NCBI GenBank assembly: GCA_030694425.1
Contig: JAUXYI010000063.1
Span: forward strand, 1 to 57,149
Direction: 5' to 3'
DNA length: 57,149 nucleotides
Origin: Thermodesulfovibrionia bacterium
GTDB lineage: Bacteria; Nitrospirota; Thermodesulfovibrionia; UBA6902; BMS3Bbin08
The notes under the pieces are model-generated. The model had not been told where the DNA came from. It saw only the letters and a program-made list of their open reading frames with translations, and did not search any database. Numbering within the stretch: position 1 is the first letter of the stretch; every line of letters begins with the position of its first letter. Positions 1 to 7,851 of the stretch are shown one piece after another. Position numbers and translations under genes: made by a program.

Positions 1-63
1 TAAATATCCAGTAGATAGAAGTACTATTGCAATTGCAGATAAAAGTAAAATGACCTTCTTCAT
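1..63 (-). CDS. N-terminal fragment of an exported protein (signal peptide only)
   Basis: Only the first 21 codons lie in the window. They read as a typical Sec signal start: Met-Lys-Lys followed by a hydrophobic run of Val, Ile, Leu and Ala. An AAGGAGG ribosome binding site stands a few bases upstream of the ATG, so this is a real start. It is the next gene after the octaheme/FeS/NrfD set on the same strand and may belong to that operon. Its mature part and function cannot be seen. Confidence 0.7.
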   Translation of the reverse strand, partial: MKKVILLLSAIAIVLLSTGYL

Positions 64-116
64 AGTTTAATGTTCCTCCTTAATCAAACAGTTAGGCTTA
101 TAAAGAAACACGAAAA

Positions 117-236
117 CGTCATTGCGAGTCCCGATATTTCGGGACGAAGCAATCTCATGCATGTCCTGAGCAAAGCGGGAGGGACGAGATTCCTCGCTTC
201 GCTCGGAATGACAAGCGAAGGGCTCGGAATGACATT
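117..236. repeat. REP-like palindromic repeats
   Basis: Two REP units end in the sequence family ATTGCGAG...GGAATGAC. One carries the inverted pair CCCGATATTTCGGG and another carries CGCTTCGCTCG. They fill the gap between the NrfD gene and the exported fragment. The same family recurs more than fifteen times in the window. Confidence 0.85.
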
Positions 237-247
237 TTTGAAATAAC

Positions 248-1513
248 TCAATGGCTCTCCTCCTTAAGAGGCAGATACTTAACACCCAGTGTATAAGCAA
301 GTAAGCAGGCGGCTATTATCCCTCCTACTATATATATCTCCATTAATGCAGGAAAGAATGATGGGAGTAAGACTGAGATATCTCTTCCCATAGGACTGAA
401 AAGAGGATAAACCCCTCCTACTACCACAAAATCATATCTCATAACAAATACTCCGACTAAAACCATGATAGATGCGGTAAGCACACCGCCTATCTTTTCC
501 TTTTTAGCAGAATAAAGCAAGATAAAAATTGGAAACACTGTCCCTATTGCAATTTCAAACAAATAGAATGGAAGGCTGAAGGGACCTTTTAACAACAGCA
601 TTATAGATTTGGATTTGATTGGGTCTAAGAGTCCAGAGCTTAATTTATACGACGTAAAGAGAAGTCCTACACAGAGAAGCAGGGCAAATATTTTAGCCAT
701 TTCAAAAATGAGGTTTTTAAGTTTTCCTGATATCTCTTCCTTTTTCACTTTATATGTAATTATAGTTGCAATCAGAAGCCATGCATAACCGCAGGATGCT
801 GATGAGAATAGGAAGTAAACAGGATAATATGAACCATACCATAATGCCCTTGCCTCTGTATGGCCAAATACAGCTCCTTCCATCAATAGAGCCAAAAGCC
901 CGGATATAAGAGCCAATGCTCCTACAATCTGTGACTTTTTGTGGTCCTTCTTGACTGATTCATGGGATTCATCCCTTTTGCCTAATACCATCAGACTATA
1001 GATTCTTTGTTTTATTCCTGTAGAACTATTGGCTATCTTTGTCAGCTCTACCCTCGCGAGGAACCAGTACCCCATTACTATAAAGACAATATAGAAAGAA
1101 TAGAGCGTTGTCATCCACCACATGGCTGAACGGATATTGGGGGTTAATAAGGAGTAAATCATTGCCCTTTCTGGATGACCTAGGTGAAATCCGATGGAGG
1201 ACATCCCAAATATGATTGTTATTATTGCAAGGAATACGCCCCTCCTACCTATCGGTTCATATCTCTTCATGCCAAAGACATAACCCAAAGAAGATACTAT
1301 ACATAGCCCTATGCTAGATCCCACAAAAAAAACATAGTTTGATACAAGCATCGCCCATGGAATTTTAAGTGAAAACTCAAATATCTCCATGTTAATAAGG
1401 AGAGACATCACTAAGGCGTATCCGGCTAAAACTATACAGGCAAGCAATATGCTTATCCAGATGTAATAAGCTGGTGAGTTTGTATTACCTGTTTGCGTTA
1501 TATTGTGCATCAT
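248..1513 (-). CDS. NrfD/PsrC-family polytopic membrane subunit
   Basis: An integral membrane protein of about 421 residues with many hydrophobic helices, ending in a short charged tail (KEESH). It resembles NrfD/PsrC subunits, which exchange electrons between membrane quinones and a periplasmic ferredoxin subunit. It is the last of three consecutive minus-strand genes: octaheme cytochrome, Tat ferredoxin, then this. The reading frame stays open for 53 more codons upstream, but those codons are REP tandem repeats, so I start at the Met-Met pair at 1513. The Shine-Dalgarno signal there is weak. The substrate direction (quinone reduction or quinol oxidation) is not visible. Confidence 0.85.
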   Translation of the reverse strand: MMHNITQTGNTNSPAYYIWISILLACIVLAGYALVMSLLINMEIFEFSLKIPWAMLVSNYVFFVGSSIGLCIVSSLGYVFGMKRYEPIGRRGVFLAIITIIFGMSSIGFHLGHPERAMIYSLLTPNIRSAMWWMTTLYSFYIVFIVMGYWFLARVELTKIANSSTGIKQRIYSLMVLGKRDESHESVKKDHKKSQIVGALALISGLLALLMEGAVFGHTEARALWYGSYYPVYFLFSSASCGYAWLLIATIITYKVKKEEISGKLKNLIFEMAKIFALLLCVGLLFTSYKLSSGLLDPIKSKSIMLLLKGPFSLPFYLFEIAIGTVFPIFILLYSAKKEKIGGVLTASIMVLVGVFVMRYDFVVVGGVYPLFSPMGRDISVLLPSFFPALMEIYIVGGIIAACLLAYTLGVKYLPLKEESH

Positions 1514-1528
1514 AAATGTCCACAAAAG

Positions 1529-1730
1529 AGATTGCTTCGCTTTGCTCGCAATGACACAAGCGAAGGGGCTCGCAATGACACAAGCGAAGGGGCTCGCAAT
1601 GACACAAGCGAAGGGGCTCGCAATGACACAAGCGAAGGGGCATCGCAATGACAAGTTCGGTACAGGTGCCACTTTGCTGTCATTGCGAGGAGTCCCGATG
1701 CTTCGGGACGACGTGGCAATCTCACATTTT
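1529..1730. repeat. REP cluster with a 24-bp tandem array (4 copies)
   Basis: From 1544 to 1639 the unit GCTCGCAATGACACAAGCGAAGGG is repeated four times without spacers, followed by a partial unit and a REP pair around 1680-1730. The 24-bp period is a multiple of three, so both strands stay open through it. This creates false N-terminal extensions (repeating SPFACVIA on minus). The array looks like local expansion of a REP tail. Confidence 0.9.
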
Positions 1731-1795
1731 TAAAATACAACAAAATCGACATGTTTACATGGTGTTTTGAACACATTTGGTCGTTCATAACACTT

Positions 1796-2626
1796 TTACT
1801 CCCCTTCACCTGTACGAGAATAAATATACATCAACCCCACAAGCACACCAGCCCCCAAAAAACCAGAAGAAGTAATTCTAATCTTATCAAGGTCTTCACT
1901 GACTACCTTTTTAGGCGCTACAACCAGCCCGATATCCTCGGGCTTTGTCTTTAGGATGGTCAGAAAATCCGTGCCGCCTGCCTCATATTCGCCAAGCAGA
2001 TAGCCGCCTACAGTCTCTACCCGTTTTTTTGCCTGTAATAGAACATCTTTCCTCAGGCCAAAATCAAGGGCGCCAACAGGGCAACCAGCCACACATGCAG
2101 GTTTTACTATCGGTATCCTGTCATAACACATTGTGCATTTTCTTGTTATTCTTTTCCCGAAATCAAATCTCGGCACTTTATAAGGACATGACTGATAGCA
2201 ATACCTGCAGCCTATACATTTCTTTTCATCTATGACCACAGGACCCTCGGGCATTTTTCTAATAGCTTTCACAGGACAAGCCCCTGCACAGGCAGGTTTT
2301 TGACAATGCTGGCATGCCCAGTGCAGATAGCTGAGGTCTTCACCATTTTTAATATCTCTCGTTAGATTAACAACTACCCATGTGTGACCGGTAAGGTCTG
2401 TTTCCCGGTCTGTGAGCTCCTCGAACCTATCAACCTTGAGTTTGTTCCACCGCTTGCAAGCAGACATACATCTCTTGCAACCAATACATTTTGTGGAGTC
2501 GTGAAGCTTAGCATACCTTTTTGGTTCTTCCTCAGCCAGCGCTGTATCACCGAGGCTCAACCCGGCTGACGCTACAGCAAGAGAGCCTAAAAACTGCCTT
2601 CTTGTTATGCCCTTATGATTTCTCAC
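1796..2626 (-). CDS. Tat-exported 4x[4Fe-4S] ferredoxin subunit (HybA/NrfC-like)
   Basis: A 276-residue protein. A twin-arginine signal (TRRQFLGS) is followed by four cysteine clusters: CIGCKRCMSAC, CQHCQKPACAGACP, CIGCRYCYQSCP and CTMC...CVAGCP. This is the DmsB/HybA/NrfC arrangement for a four-cluster electron wire. Near the C-terminus (about residues 250-270) is a hydrophobic helix, so the protein is probably anchored to the periplasmic face, as HybA is. It should connect the octaheme cytochrome gene upstream with the NrfD gene downstream. No molybdoenzyme lies in this operon, so the cytochrome is the likely redox partner. Confidence 0.9.
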   Translation of the reverse strand: MRNHKGITRRQFLGSLAVASAGLSLGDTALAEEEPKRYAKLHDSTKCIGCKRCMSACKRWNKLKVDRFEELTDRETDLTGHTWVVVNLTRDIKNGEDLSYLHWACQHCQKPACAGACPVKAIRKMPEGPVVIDEKKCIGCRYCYQSCPYKVPRFDFGKRITRKCTMCYDRIPIVKPACVAGCPVGALDFGLRKDVLLQAKKRVETVGGYLLGEYEAGGTDFLTILKTKPEDIGLVVAPKKVVSEDLDKIRITSSGFLGAGVLVGLMYIYSRTGEGE

Positions 2627-2639
2627 ACGAAAATACCTT

Positions 2640-2800
2640 CTTTTCCCCCTCCCCCTCGCCCCCTCCCGTCAAGGGAGGGGAATTATTTAGTTCCCTCTCC
2701 CCTTGCGGGAGAGGGAAAGGGTGAGGGGGAATTTTCATTATCCTTTGTGCTCCCGACACTTCGGGATCGGCATGATTGTTTCACCTTATTTCACTGCTCT
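2640..2800. repeat. GC-rich palindromic repeats between cytochrome and FeS genes
   Basis: A pair of CCCTCTCCC/GGGAGAGGG palindromes (about 2640-2735) is followed by a second element around CCCGACACTTCGGG (2752-2785). They occupy the whole gap between two co-directional genes. The first belongs to the CCCTCACCC...GGGTGAGGG family that recurs at 15296, 16083, 32068, 38283, 42365 and 42778. Confidence 0.85.
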
Positions 2801-2805
2801 ACGAG

Positions 2806-4029
2806 TCATGGACTAACTTCCCTGCGATGGGCTGACCATGGTTTTGGCATATCTGCTGATTTAGCAGCATCAATGAATCCAACAAGGTCTGTCAAAGGGG
2901 TATCCTTATGTTTATGACAGCCGCTGCAGGAGTTTGGCTGTTTTTCTACTCCACCCATTTTAATGCTGAGCTCAGGTGATGCGAACTTGAATGTATGACT
3001 GCGTAAATCCCCTGTAACAGCACTTGTTACTGTCCTCGCCATGTGGCAATCAATACAGCTTCCGAATGTGTGTATCCTGTGAACGCCTCTGTAACCTGTT
3101 GTAGTGTGACAACTTTTACAAAGGGCATCTCCTACCATGACTGTCTGGAACATGGTTGTGCCCGTATGAATAGTATGGCACTTTGTGCATGTGACACCTG
3201 CTTTTGCGTGCTGGCTTTTCTGCCAGTCAAGATACTGCTGATGATACTCTTTGGAGTCGCCGCTTTGCCAGAACATTTCAGGGTTGTTCTTTGGGCTAAC
3301 AGGGTCAAAATATAGATAGAGGTTTGCAACCCCTCTGGTAGTCATATAACCGACAGGATATGCGTACTCTCCGCTTTTATCCTTGCCCTTTGTATGGCAG
3401 GAACCGCATATCTGAGCAGCAGCAAGCGCAGGCAATCTTACAGGGTTTATTATTGTTGCTATCTCAAAACCGGGAATGGCCCTTACATGGTTGCTACCCG
3501 GTCCATGACACGCCTCACATCCTATACCTGGCTCTTTAAAAGTCTTTTTACCAGGGTCTACACCTGTTGCATGGCATCCACCACATTCTTTAAACCATAA
3601 TCTCTTTTGCTTGTCAGCAGGATAATATGCCTCCCATTCGTGGGCTCCGATATTATACTGGGCAGGAAGCACAACATAATCATCACCTTCTTTTTTCAAA
3701 TACTGCTGTTTCCACTGATTACCGAGGGTATAGTCAACATCTTCTTTATTGAATGTCCTTATTTTACTGGGAGAATCAAAGTCGCCTATGATTACAAGGG
3801 GGTTAGCCTTTGCGTCCTGCATCATCTTTGAATGGAGGGTGGTCGTCCATTCAAGATACCTTCTTTCATGACATTTTTTACACTCAAAAGAACCAACATA
3901 ACTTGCACCTACCATGTCCTTAAACTCGCCCTCTGGCGCCTCTTTATGCTTTAGTTTAATTGTAGTGATGATTATAATAGCAATGGTCAGGACAATAATT
4001 AGTCCGATTATGCGCGGTAGTTTTTCCAT
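2806..4029 (-). CDS. Octaheme c-type cytochrome, cytochrome c554-like
   Basis: A 407-residue protein with an N-terminal membrane anchor or signal helix (about residues 7-27) and eight CXXCH motifs: CKKCH, CGGCH, CEACH, CGSCH, CTKCH, CKSCH, CIDCH and CSGCH. The first heme has the C-x2-CH-x3-Y-x2-W-x4-H pattern seen in cytochrome c554 relatives. No CXXCK is present, so an NrfA-type nitrite reductase is not supported. It is a paralogue of the 476-residue protein at 48020: heme order and the C-terminal KPNSCSxCHxHKDTPL block match. AAGGAG lies just before the ATG. It probably takes electrons from, or gives them to, the FeS/NrfD pair downstream. Confidence 0.88.
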   Translation of the reverse strand: MEKLPRIIGLIIVLTIAIIIITTIKLKHKEAPEGEFKDMVGASYVGSFECKKCHERRYLEWTTTLHSKMMQDAKANPLVIIGDFDSPSKIRTFNKEDVDYTLGNQWKQQYLKKEGDDYVVLPAQYNIGAHEWEAYYPADKQKRLWFKECGGCHATGVDPGKKTFKEPGIGCEACHGPGSNHVRAIPGFEIATIINPVRLPALAAAQICGSCHTKGKDKSGEYAYPVGYMTTRGVANLYLYFDPVSPKNNPEMFWQSGDSKEYHQQYLDWQKSQHAKAGVTCTKCHTIHTGTTMFQTVMVGDALCKSCHTTTGYRGVHRIHTFGSCIDCHMARTVTSAVTGDLRSHTFKFASPELSIKMGGVEKQPNSCSGCHKHKDTPLTDLVGFIDAAKSADMPKPWSAHRREVSP

Positions 4030-4079
4030 ATGGATTTTCTCCTTTCTACATTTTTATTATTGGAAGATTTATTTACATA

Positions 4080-4126
4080 ATTTTAATGAATGAACCAGCC
4101 CATAAAAAATATGATTTAAATCATAT
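4080..4126 (-). promoter_or_regulatory. FNR/CRP-family-like operator and promoter
   Basis: 4109-4126 is a perfect 18-bp palindrome, ATATGATTTAAATCATAT. Its core TGAT-N4-ATCA matches the FNR pattern TTGAT-N4-ATCAA except at the outermost bases. On the minus strand a -10-like TAAAAT lies at 4080-4085, which would put the palindrome centre about 44 bases upstream of the start point, close to the usual activating position. It lies 80-97 bases upstream of the octaheme cytochrome start codon. Confidence 0.55.
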
Positions 4127-4199
4127 CAAAGAGTAAACACCCTTTGTCAATCTATTTGTTTTTATATTTTTATAAGTTTTCTTTAAACTCAAACGTCTC

Positions 4200-4290
4200 A
4201 GGCCATCCCGACGCGTCGGGAGCACAAAGGAATATGAAAAAATATCCATCAGGTGATTTAACACGCCCCGACATTTCGGGGCGACTACAA
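4200..4290. repeat. Two short palindromes in the divergent intergenic region
   Basis: CCCGACGCGTCGGG lies near 4208-4221 and CGCCCCGACATTTCGGGGCG at 4264-4283. The first is followed by GAGCACAAAGGA, the same tail seen at about 2752-2800, 25770-25800 and 45030-45060. They sit in the 368-base gap between the octaheme gene and the barrel gene. Confidence 0.75.
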
Positions 4291-4320
4291 GTAGTTGTTT
4301 CAAAGAATCGCTCAATTAGT

Positions 4321-4366
4321 TATAATACTTAATAATACTTTAGAATTGAGCCTTAATTTTAAGGCT
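4321..4366 (+). promoter_or_regulatory. Candidate promoter with a downstream palindrome
   Basis: A consensus -10 TATAAT lies at 4321-4326 with only a weak -35 (TTTCAA, 17-base spacer). It is followed at 4349-4366 by the inverted repeat AGCCTTAATTTTAAGGCT, which could be an operator or a small 5' UTR hairpin. The barrel gene starts at 4398 with no clear Shine-Dalgarno sequence. Confidence 0.4.
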
Positions 4367-4397
4367 GCAAAGTTAATGCTATACAATTTTTTTCTTA

Positions 4398-6110
4398 ATG
4401 AACAGGAAAATATCCCATTTACTTAAGAACAAAGCAACCCTCCTGATTTACATCTTCATTGGTTTTTCCTTTATCTTCCTCATATTTCTCTCAAAGGATG
4501 CCTCTGCCCAGATGATGGGACCATCTCCAAGGAGGCAAATCTTATATGGGACTGTACAACTAAACTATGAGCGTCTATGGCGTGAGGACAAACCTACCTC
4601 TACTGAATTTGGTCAGAATTACACCCTCGGTTATAGAGGTTTTCTAATAGACCCGAGGCTTATCAATTTTAATACATCGGCGACACTGACAAGAACCGAG
4701 AGCAACACCGGCAGTGATTCTACCTTAAAGGGCATAAACCTTAATGTCAACCTCTTGGAGGTTCCCCCTCGGAGATGGACGGGGGTTAGGAAATATATTC
4801 CTAGTCCAATCATGTTGAGATATTCTAATTACTCAAATGATTATGATTCCACTAATTATGGTCTCAGCTTGATATATTCAGAGCTATTCAGGAGTATTGG
4901 TGAAAAAAAGGAGGGTAAAAATAAAACCGCCTTCCGGCTCCCTCCTCCAACTATTTATTTTGATTATGACAAAAATGACTATGAATCAGAGAGATACAAA
5001 AATATCACGAATCTATATAGTTTAAGGGCGCTTTTAAACGGAAAAACCTATAACTATGCATTCCACTATGAGCACCTTGACCAAAAAGGCACTACAGCTT
5101 TTGACAGGTCTACCATAACCCTGCGTTCACATCATAGTTTTTTCAAAAAAGAAACAAAGAGAAGGACAGATTTCGATAATCTTTTAAAGATGCAGCAAAT
5201 TGATGATAAAGACCAACTCTTTTTTAGCAGCAATCTGAGATGGCATAAGCCAGTGAATGAGGATGTCCTGTCTTTTTTGGGTGGTCTTGACTACGCGCTT
5301 TCATCCGGGGGAGAAAAGAAGAGTGAAAGTTATATTGGCTCTGTATCAGGCTCATACACGAAAACCTTTTCTCCAAAAACAATTAACACTACCTCCATGT
5401 CATTAACTTACGGGGAAATGGAGGACTCAACCCCTCATTCTGAACGGTTGAGCAATAACATCACTGTTGACCTTTCAAGAGTCTTTAAGTCTTCGGGCGG
5501 TGTATTTTTAGGAAACACCGATAAGGGTTCTGAATACGGGATAAATACCCTGTTATCTACAAAAACTAAGATAAGCGCCTCTGCAGGTTATTCCTTTAAC
5601 TCATTATCTCACGAGGATGGGGAAAAAGTAACACACACGTTTACCTTATCTACATCAGGACCCCTCAGGTATAACGTGAACCTTAACACAAATGCCTCTT
5701 ATACTATGCGGGATGTCTCTGATATCATCGGTCCTTATTCTGAAAACGTCTTCTATTATTTTGCAAATCTATTCTGGCGGCTCCCAAAGACTACCCTCTC
5801 ATTTAGTGGAAATTATTCCCAAACAACAAAGCACGATGGCGAAAAGGTGGAAACAAGAATTATATCGCTTAACAACTATCTGTCAAGGATTATCACAAGG
5901 CGAACATTTTTAAATATCTACACCACATGGACAAAAGAATTAGATAATGATAGTGGGTTTTTTGAGGTACGTCCGATACTCCAATGGAGGGCAAGAGCGA
6001 TCTCCTTTGACGTTGAATATAATTATCGCAAAACCACTTCCAATATAACTGCACAGGCAGAACACAGGATATTTATGAGGGTTGTGAGGAGATTCTTTAA
6101 ATTGTTATGA
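4398..6110 (+). CDS. Outer-membrane beta-barrel protein (electron-conduit porin-like)
   Basis: A 570-residue protein. A signal peptide (hydrophobic residues about 13-31, cut near DASAQ) is followed by many alternating polar/aromatic beta strands, such as runs with Y, F, S, T and N every second residue, and no long hydrophobic helix. There are no CXXCH motifs. The composition fits a large beta-barrel of the MtrB/PioB or Geobacter conduit type, which insulates a multiheme cytochrome crossing the outer membrane. It is the first gene of a plus-strand run with a beta-propeller lipoprotein and cytochromes, which supports a conduit role. I recognise no close family signature; a plain porin or a surface adhesin barrel remains possible. 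Confidence 0.7.
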   Translation: MNRKISHLLKNKATLLIYIFIGFSFIFLIFLSKDASAQMMGPSPRRQILYGTVQLNYERLWREDKPTSTEFGQNYTLGYRGFLIDPRLINFNTSATLTRTESNTGSDSTLKGINLNVNLLEVPPRRWTGVRKYIPSPIMLRYSNYSNDYDSTNYGLSLIYSELFRSIGEKKEGKNKTAFRLPPPTIYFDYDKNDYESERYKNITNLYSLRALLNGKTYNYAFHYEHLDQKGTTAFDRSTITLRSHHSFFKKETKRRTDFDNLLKMQQIDDKDQLFFSSNLRWHKPVNEDVLSFLGGLDYALSSGGEKKSESYIGSVSGSYTKTFSPKTINTTSMSLTYGEMEDSTPHSERLSNNITVDLSRVFKSSGGVFLGNTDKGSEYGINTLLSTKTKISASAGYSFNSLSHEDGEKVTHTFTLSTSGPLRYNVNLNTNASYTMRDVSDIIGPYSENVFYYFANLFWRLPKTTLSFSGNYSQTTKHDGEKVETRIISLNNYLSRIITRRTFLNIYTTWTKELDNDSGFFEVRPILQWRARAISFDVEYNYRKTTSNITAQAEHRIFMRVVRRFFKLL

Positions 6111-6116
6111 GGGAAT

Positions 6117-6250
6117 AGCGTGCAGCGGAAATCCCGATTTAGGATGGTTGTCATTGCGAGTCCCGATGTTTCGGGACTCGCAATGACAGATAGAGTGACG
6201 CTTTGCTTTTTCTAAATCGGGATTTGGGTATAGCGTATAGCGTGCAGGAA
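6117..6250. repeat. REP element bounded by inverted ends plus TAGCGTATAGCG simple repeats
   Basis: AAATCCCGATTTAG (about 6129) and CTAAATCGGGATTT (about 6213-6226) are inverted ends around a REP with CCCGATGTTTCGGGACTCG. Outside them lie TAGCGTGCAG and TAGCGTATAGCGTGCAG, members of a degenerate simple repeat that reappears inverted at 6381-6401 and inside the signal-peptide codons of the next genes. Confidence 0.8.
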
Positions 6251-6259
6251 AATTAAGAA

Positions 6260-7414
6260 GTGTATTATAATAATAAAATGAAACATATATGTCTTCAAGT
6301 TACCAGAAAGGAGGATGGGGATATTATTCTCACGAAAGCTACTCCCTACACGCTAACTAAACGCAGGCTAAAGCCTGCGGCTACACGCTATACGCTATTC
6401 GTTGTTCTTATCCTGCTCACGGCTTGTGCCTCTCCAAGGGCATTTATTGATAAGTCCGCAATGAGGCAGATTATATGGCCTGGTTATCCTGAAAAACCAC
6501 GTATCCAATATCTCTGGAGCATTAATCAGATATCAACAACAATAGAAGGCAGGAAAAGGGGGCTTCTTGATTTTATCCTGGGAGAGGTCTCAGAAGATGT
6601 TACGGATCCGAGGACATCGAATGTCTTGATGAGACCATATGGGATTTTTGTTGATTCAAAGGAAAGGCTCTATGTTACAGACCCGGGTGCTTACAGGGTA
6701 ACAGTTATAGATTTAAACACAGCGGAGGTTATTACTATCTATGGAAGAGAGAAGGATGAGTTTTTATCTCCTATAGGGGTTGTTGCAGATTTGAGAGGAC
6801 GCATTTATGTATCTGATTCTGAGTTGAGAAAGGTCTTTGTCTTTGACGAAAAAGGTGGTTATCTTTCTCAATTTGAAGGAGAATTTAAAAGACCAACCTG
6901 TATGGCAATAGACACAAAGTCCTCCATGATATATCTATCTGATACTCTTGAACATAAGGTTTATATTTATTCACTTGAAGGAAAACGCCTAAGCAGCATC
7001 GGTAAACCAGGGTCACTGCCGGGCGAGTTTAATTTCCCAACGCACCTCTTTGTTGATAAAGATGGACTTCTTTATGTTACTGATGCAATGAATTTCAGGG
7101 TGCAGATATTCAACCCCGAAGGAACGTTCCTCGGAAAGGTTGGAATCCTCAGTGATACATACACAAACCTTGATATGCCAAAAGGGGTTGCTGTGGACAC
7201 ACATGGCAATATTTATGTAGTTGACTCTATTTGGGATACCATAAAGATATTTGACAGGGACGGCAGCCTCCTCTTGTTTTTTGGGGAAAAAGGACACATA
7301 TACGGAAACCTCTACCTGCCATCTGGCATATTTATTGACCAAAAAAATATTATATATGTTGCTGATACCTATAATATGAGGGTGCAGGCATTTCAATTTA
7401 TAGGGGAGAAGTAA
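6260..7414 (+). CDS. Six-bladed beta-propeller (NHL repeat) lipoprotein
   Basis: The 384-codon frame contains a hydrophobic segment and a lipobox LLTAC with the lipidated cysteine at residue 56. The mature protein carries about six NHL-type repeats of the form G(I/V)xVDxxGxxYVxDxxxxRVxxF. Such propellers are common beside cytochrome export and assembly genes. The start is uncertain: GTG at 6260 or ATG at 6278, neither with a strong Shine-Dalgarno sequence. The first 45 residues are partly encoded by simple repeats (ACGCTATACGCTAT and AGGCTAAAGCCTGCGG). A paralogue is encoded on the minus strand at 11970. A role as scaffold or chaperone for the neighbouring cytochromes is inference. Confidence 0.85.
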   Translation: MYYNNKMKHICLQVTRKEDGDIILTKATPYTLTKRRLKPAATRYTLFVVLILLTACASPRAFIDKSAMRQIIWPGYPEKPRIQYLWSINQISTTIEGRKRGLLDFILGEVSEDVTDPRTSNVLMRPYGIFVDSKERLYVTDPGAYRVTVIDLNTAEVITIYGREKDEFLSPIGVVADLRGRIYVSDSELRKVFVFDEKGGYLSQFEGEFKRPTCMAIDTKSSMIYLSDTLEHKVYIYSLEGKRLSSIGKPGSLPGEFNFPTHLFVDKDGLLYVTDAMNFRVQIFNPEGTFLGKVGILSDTYTNLDMPKGVAVDTHGNIYVVDSIWDTIKIFDRDGSLLLFFGEKGHIYGNLYLPSGIFIDQKNIIYVADTYNMRVQAFQFIGEK

Positions 7415-7419
7415 AGACA

Positions 7420-7851
7420 GGGAGTAGGGGGTAGTGGAAAAGATAAAAAGTTATAAGGATTTGATTGTATATAAAAAAGCTTACGAATTAGCATTGATGA
7501 TTTATAAGTTAACAAAGGACTTTCCAGATGTGGAAAAGTATGGAATGATATCCCAGATAAGAAGAAGTTGCATTTCTATCCCTTGTAACATTGCAGAGGG
7601 TTACAGGAGAGGCAAAAAGGAATATATCCAATTTCTAAAGATTGCATATGGCTCTTGCGCAGAATTAGAGACACAACTTTCATTATCAAAAGATTTAGGA
7701 TTTATTTCAGATAAAGAAAAATTTGAGAATATTTATAACCTGCAAAACGAGGTTTCAAAGCTACTGGGAACAATAATACATAAAATCAGCAAGGGAGAAG
7801 GTAAATGAAACTACCCTACACCCTACACCCTACACCCTATGCCCTATGCCC
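7420..7851. mobile_element. Four-helix-bundle cassette A: gene between inverted simple-repeat arms
   Basis: The left arm GGGAGTAGGGGGTAG (7420-7434) abuts the GTG start of the four-helix-bundle gene. The right arm (7811-7851), made of CTACCCTACACCCTAC-type units, starts two bases after its stop codon. Read as reverse complement, the left arm is CTACCCCCTACTCCC, the same repeat type. Two other genes of the same protein family (15888 and 27353) have the same arrangement with different arm sequences. No transposase is present. Confidence 0.5.
7434..7808 (+). CDS. Four-helix-bundle protein, bS23/IVS-encoded family
   Basis: A 124-residue protein with the family signature: (K/Y)xYKDLxVYxKAYEL near the start, YGxxSQIRRSxxSIPxNIAEG in the middle, and a helix with ELETQLxLSxDLGF. 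This family was first seen in intervening sequences of bacterial 23S rRNA genes and also occurs as free genes. The start is GTG with a GGGGGT ribosome binding site inside the left repeat arm. Its stop overlaps the ATG of the OmcE-like cytochrome by four bases (ATGA). Function is unknown; the repeat-bounded setting suggests a mobile cassette inserted into the cytochrome locus. Confidence 0.9.
   Translation: MEKIKSYKDLIVYKKAYELALMIYKLTKDFPDVEKYGMISQIRRSCISIPCNIAEGYRRGKKEYIQFLKIAYGSCAELETQLSLSKDLGFISDKEKFENIYNLQNEVSKLLGTIIHKISKGEGK

Noticed and set aside
67-300. Open frame of 77 codons on the minus strand
   Set aside because: It is a translated REP (SERSEESR type) overlapping the end of the NrfD gene, with no ribosome binding site.
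1544-1639. CRISPR-like array of 24-bp repeats
   Set aside because: The units follow each other without unique spacers and are part of a REP tail, so this is a tandem expansion.
1514-1672. N-terminal extension of the NrfD protein with repeating SPFACVIA
   Set aside because: It is the translation of the REP tandem array; the membrane protein starts normally at 1513.
2806-4029. NrfA-type nitrite reductase
   Set aside because: There is no CXXCK heme site in this or the 48020 protein; only CXXCH motifs are seen.
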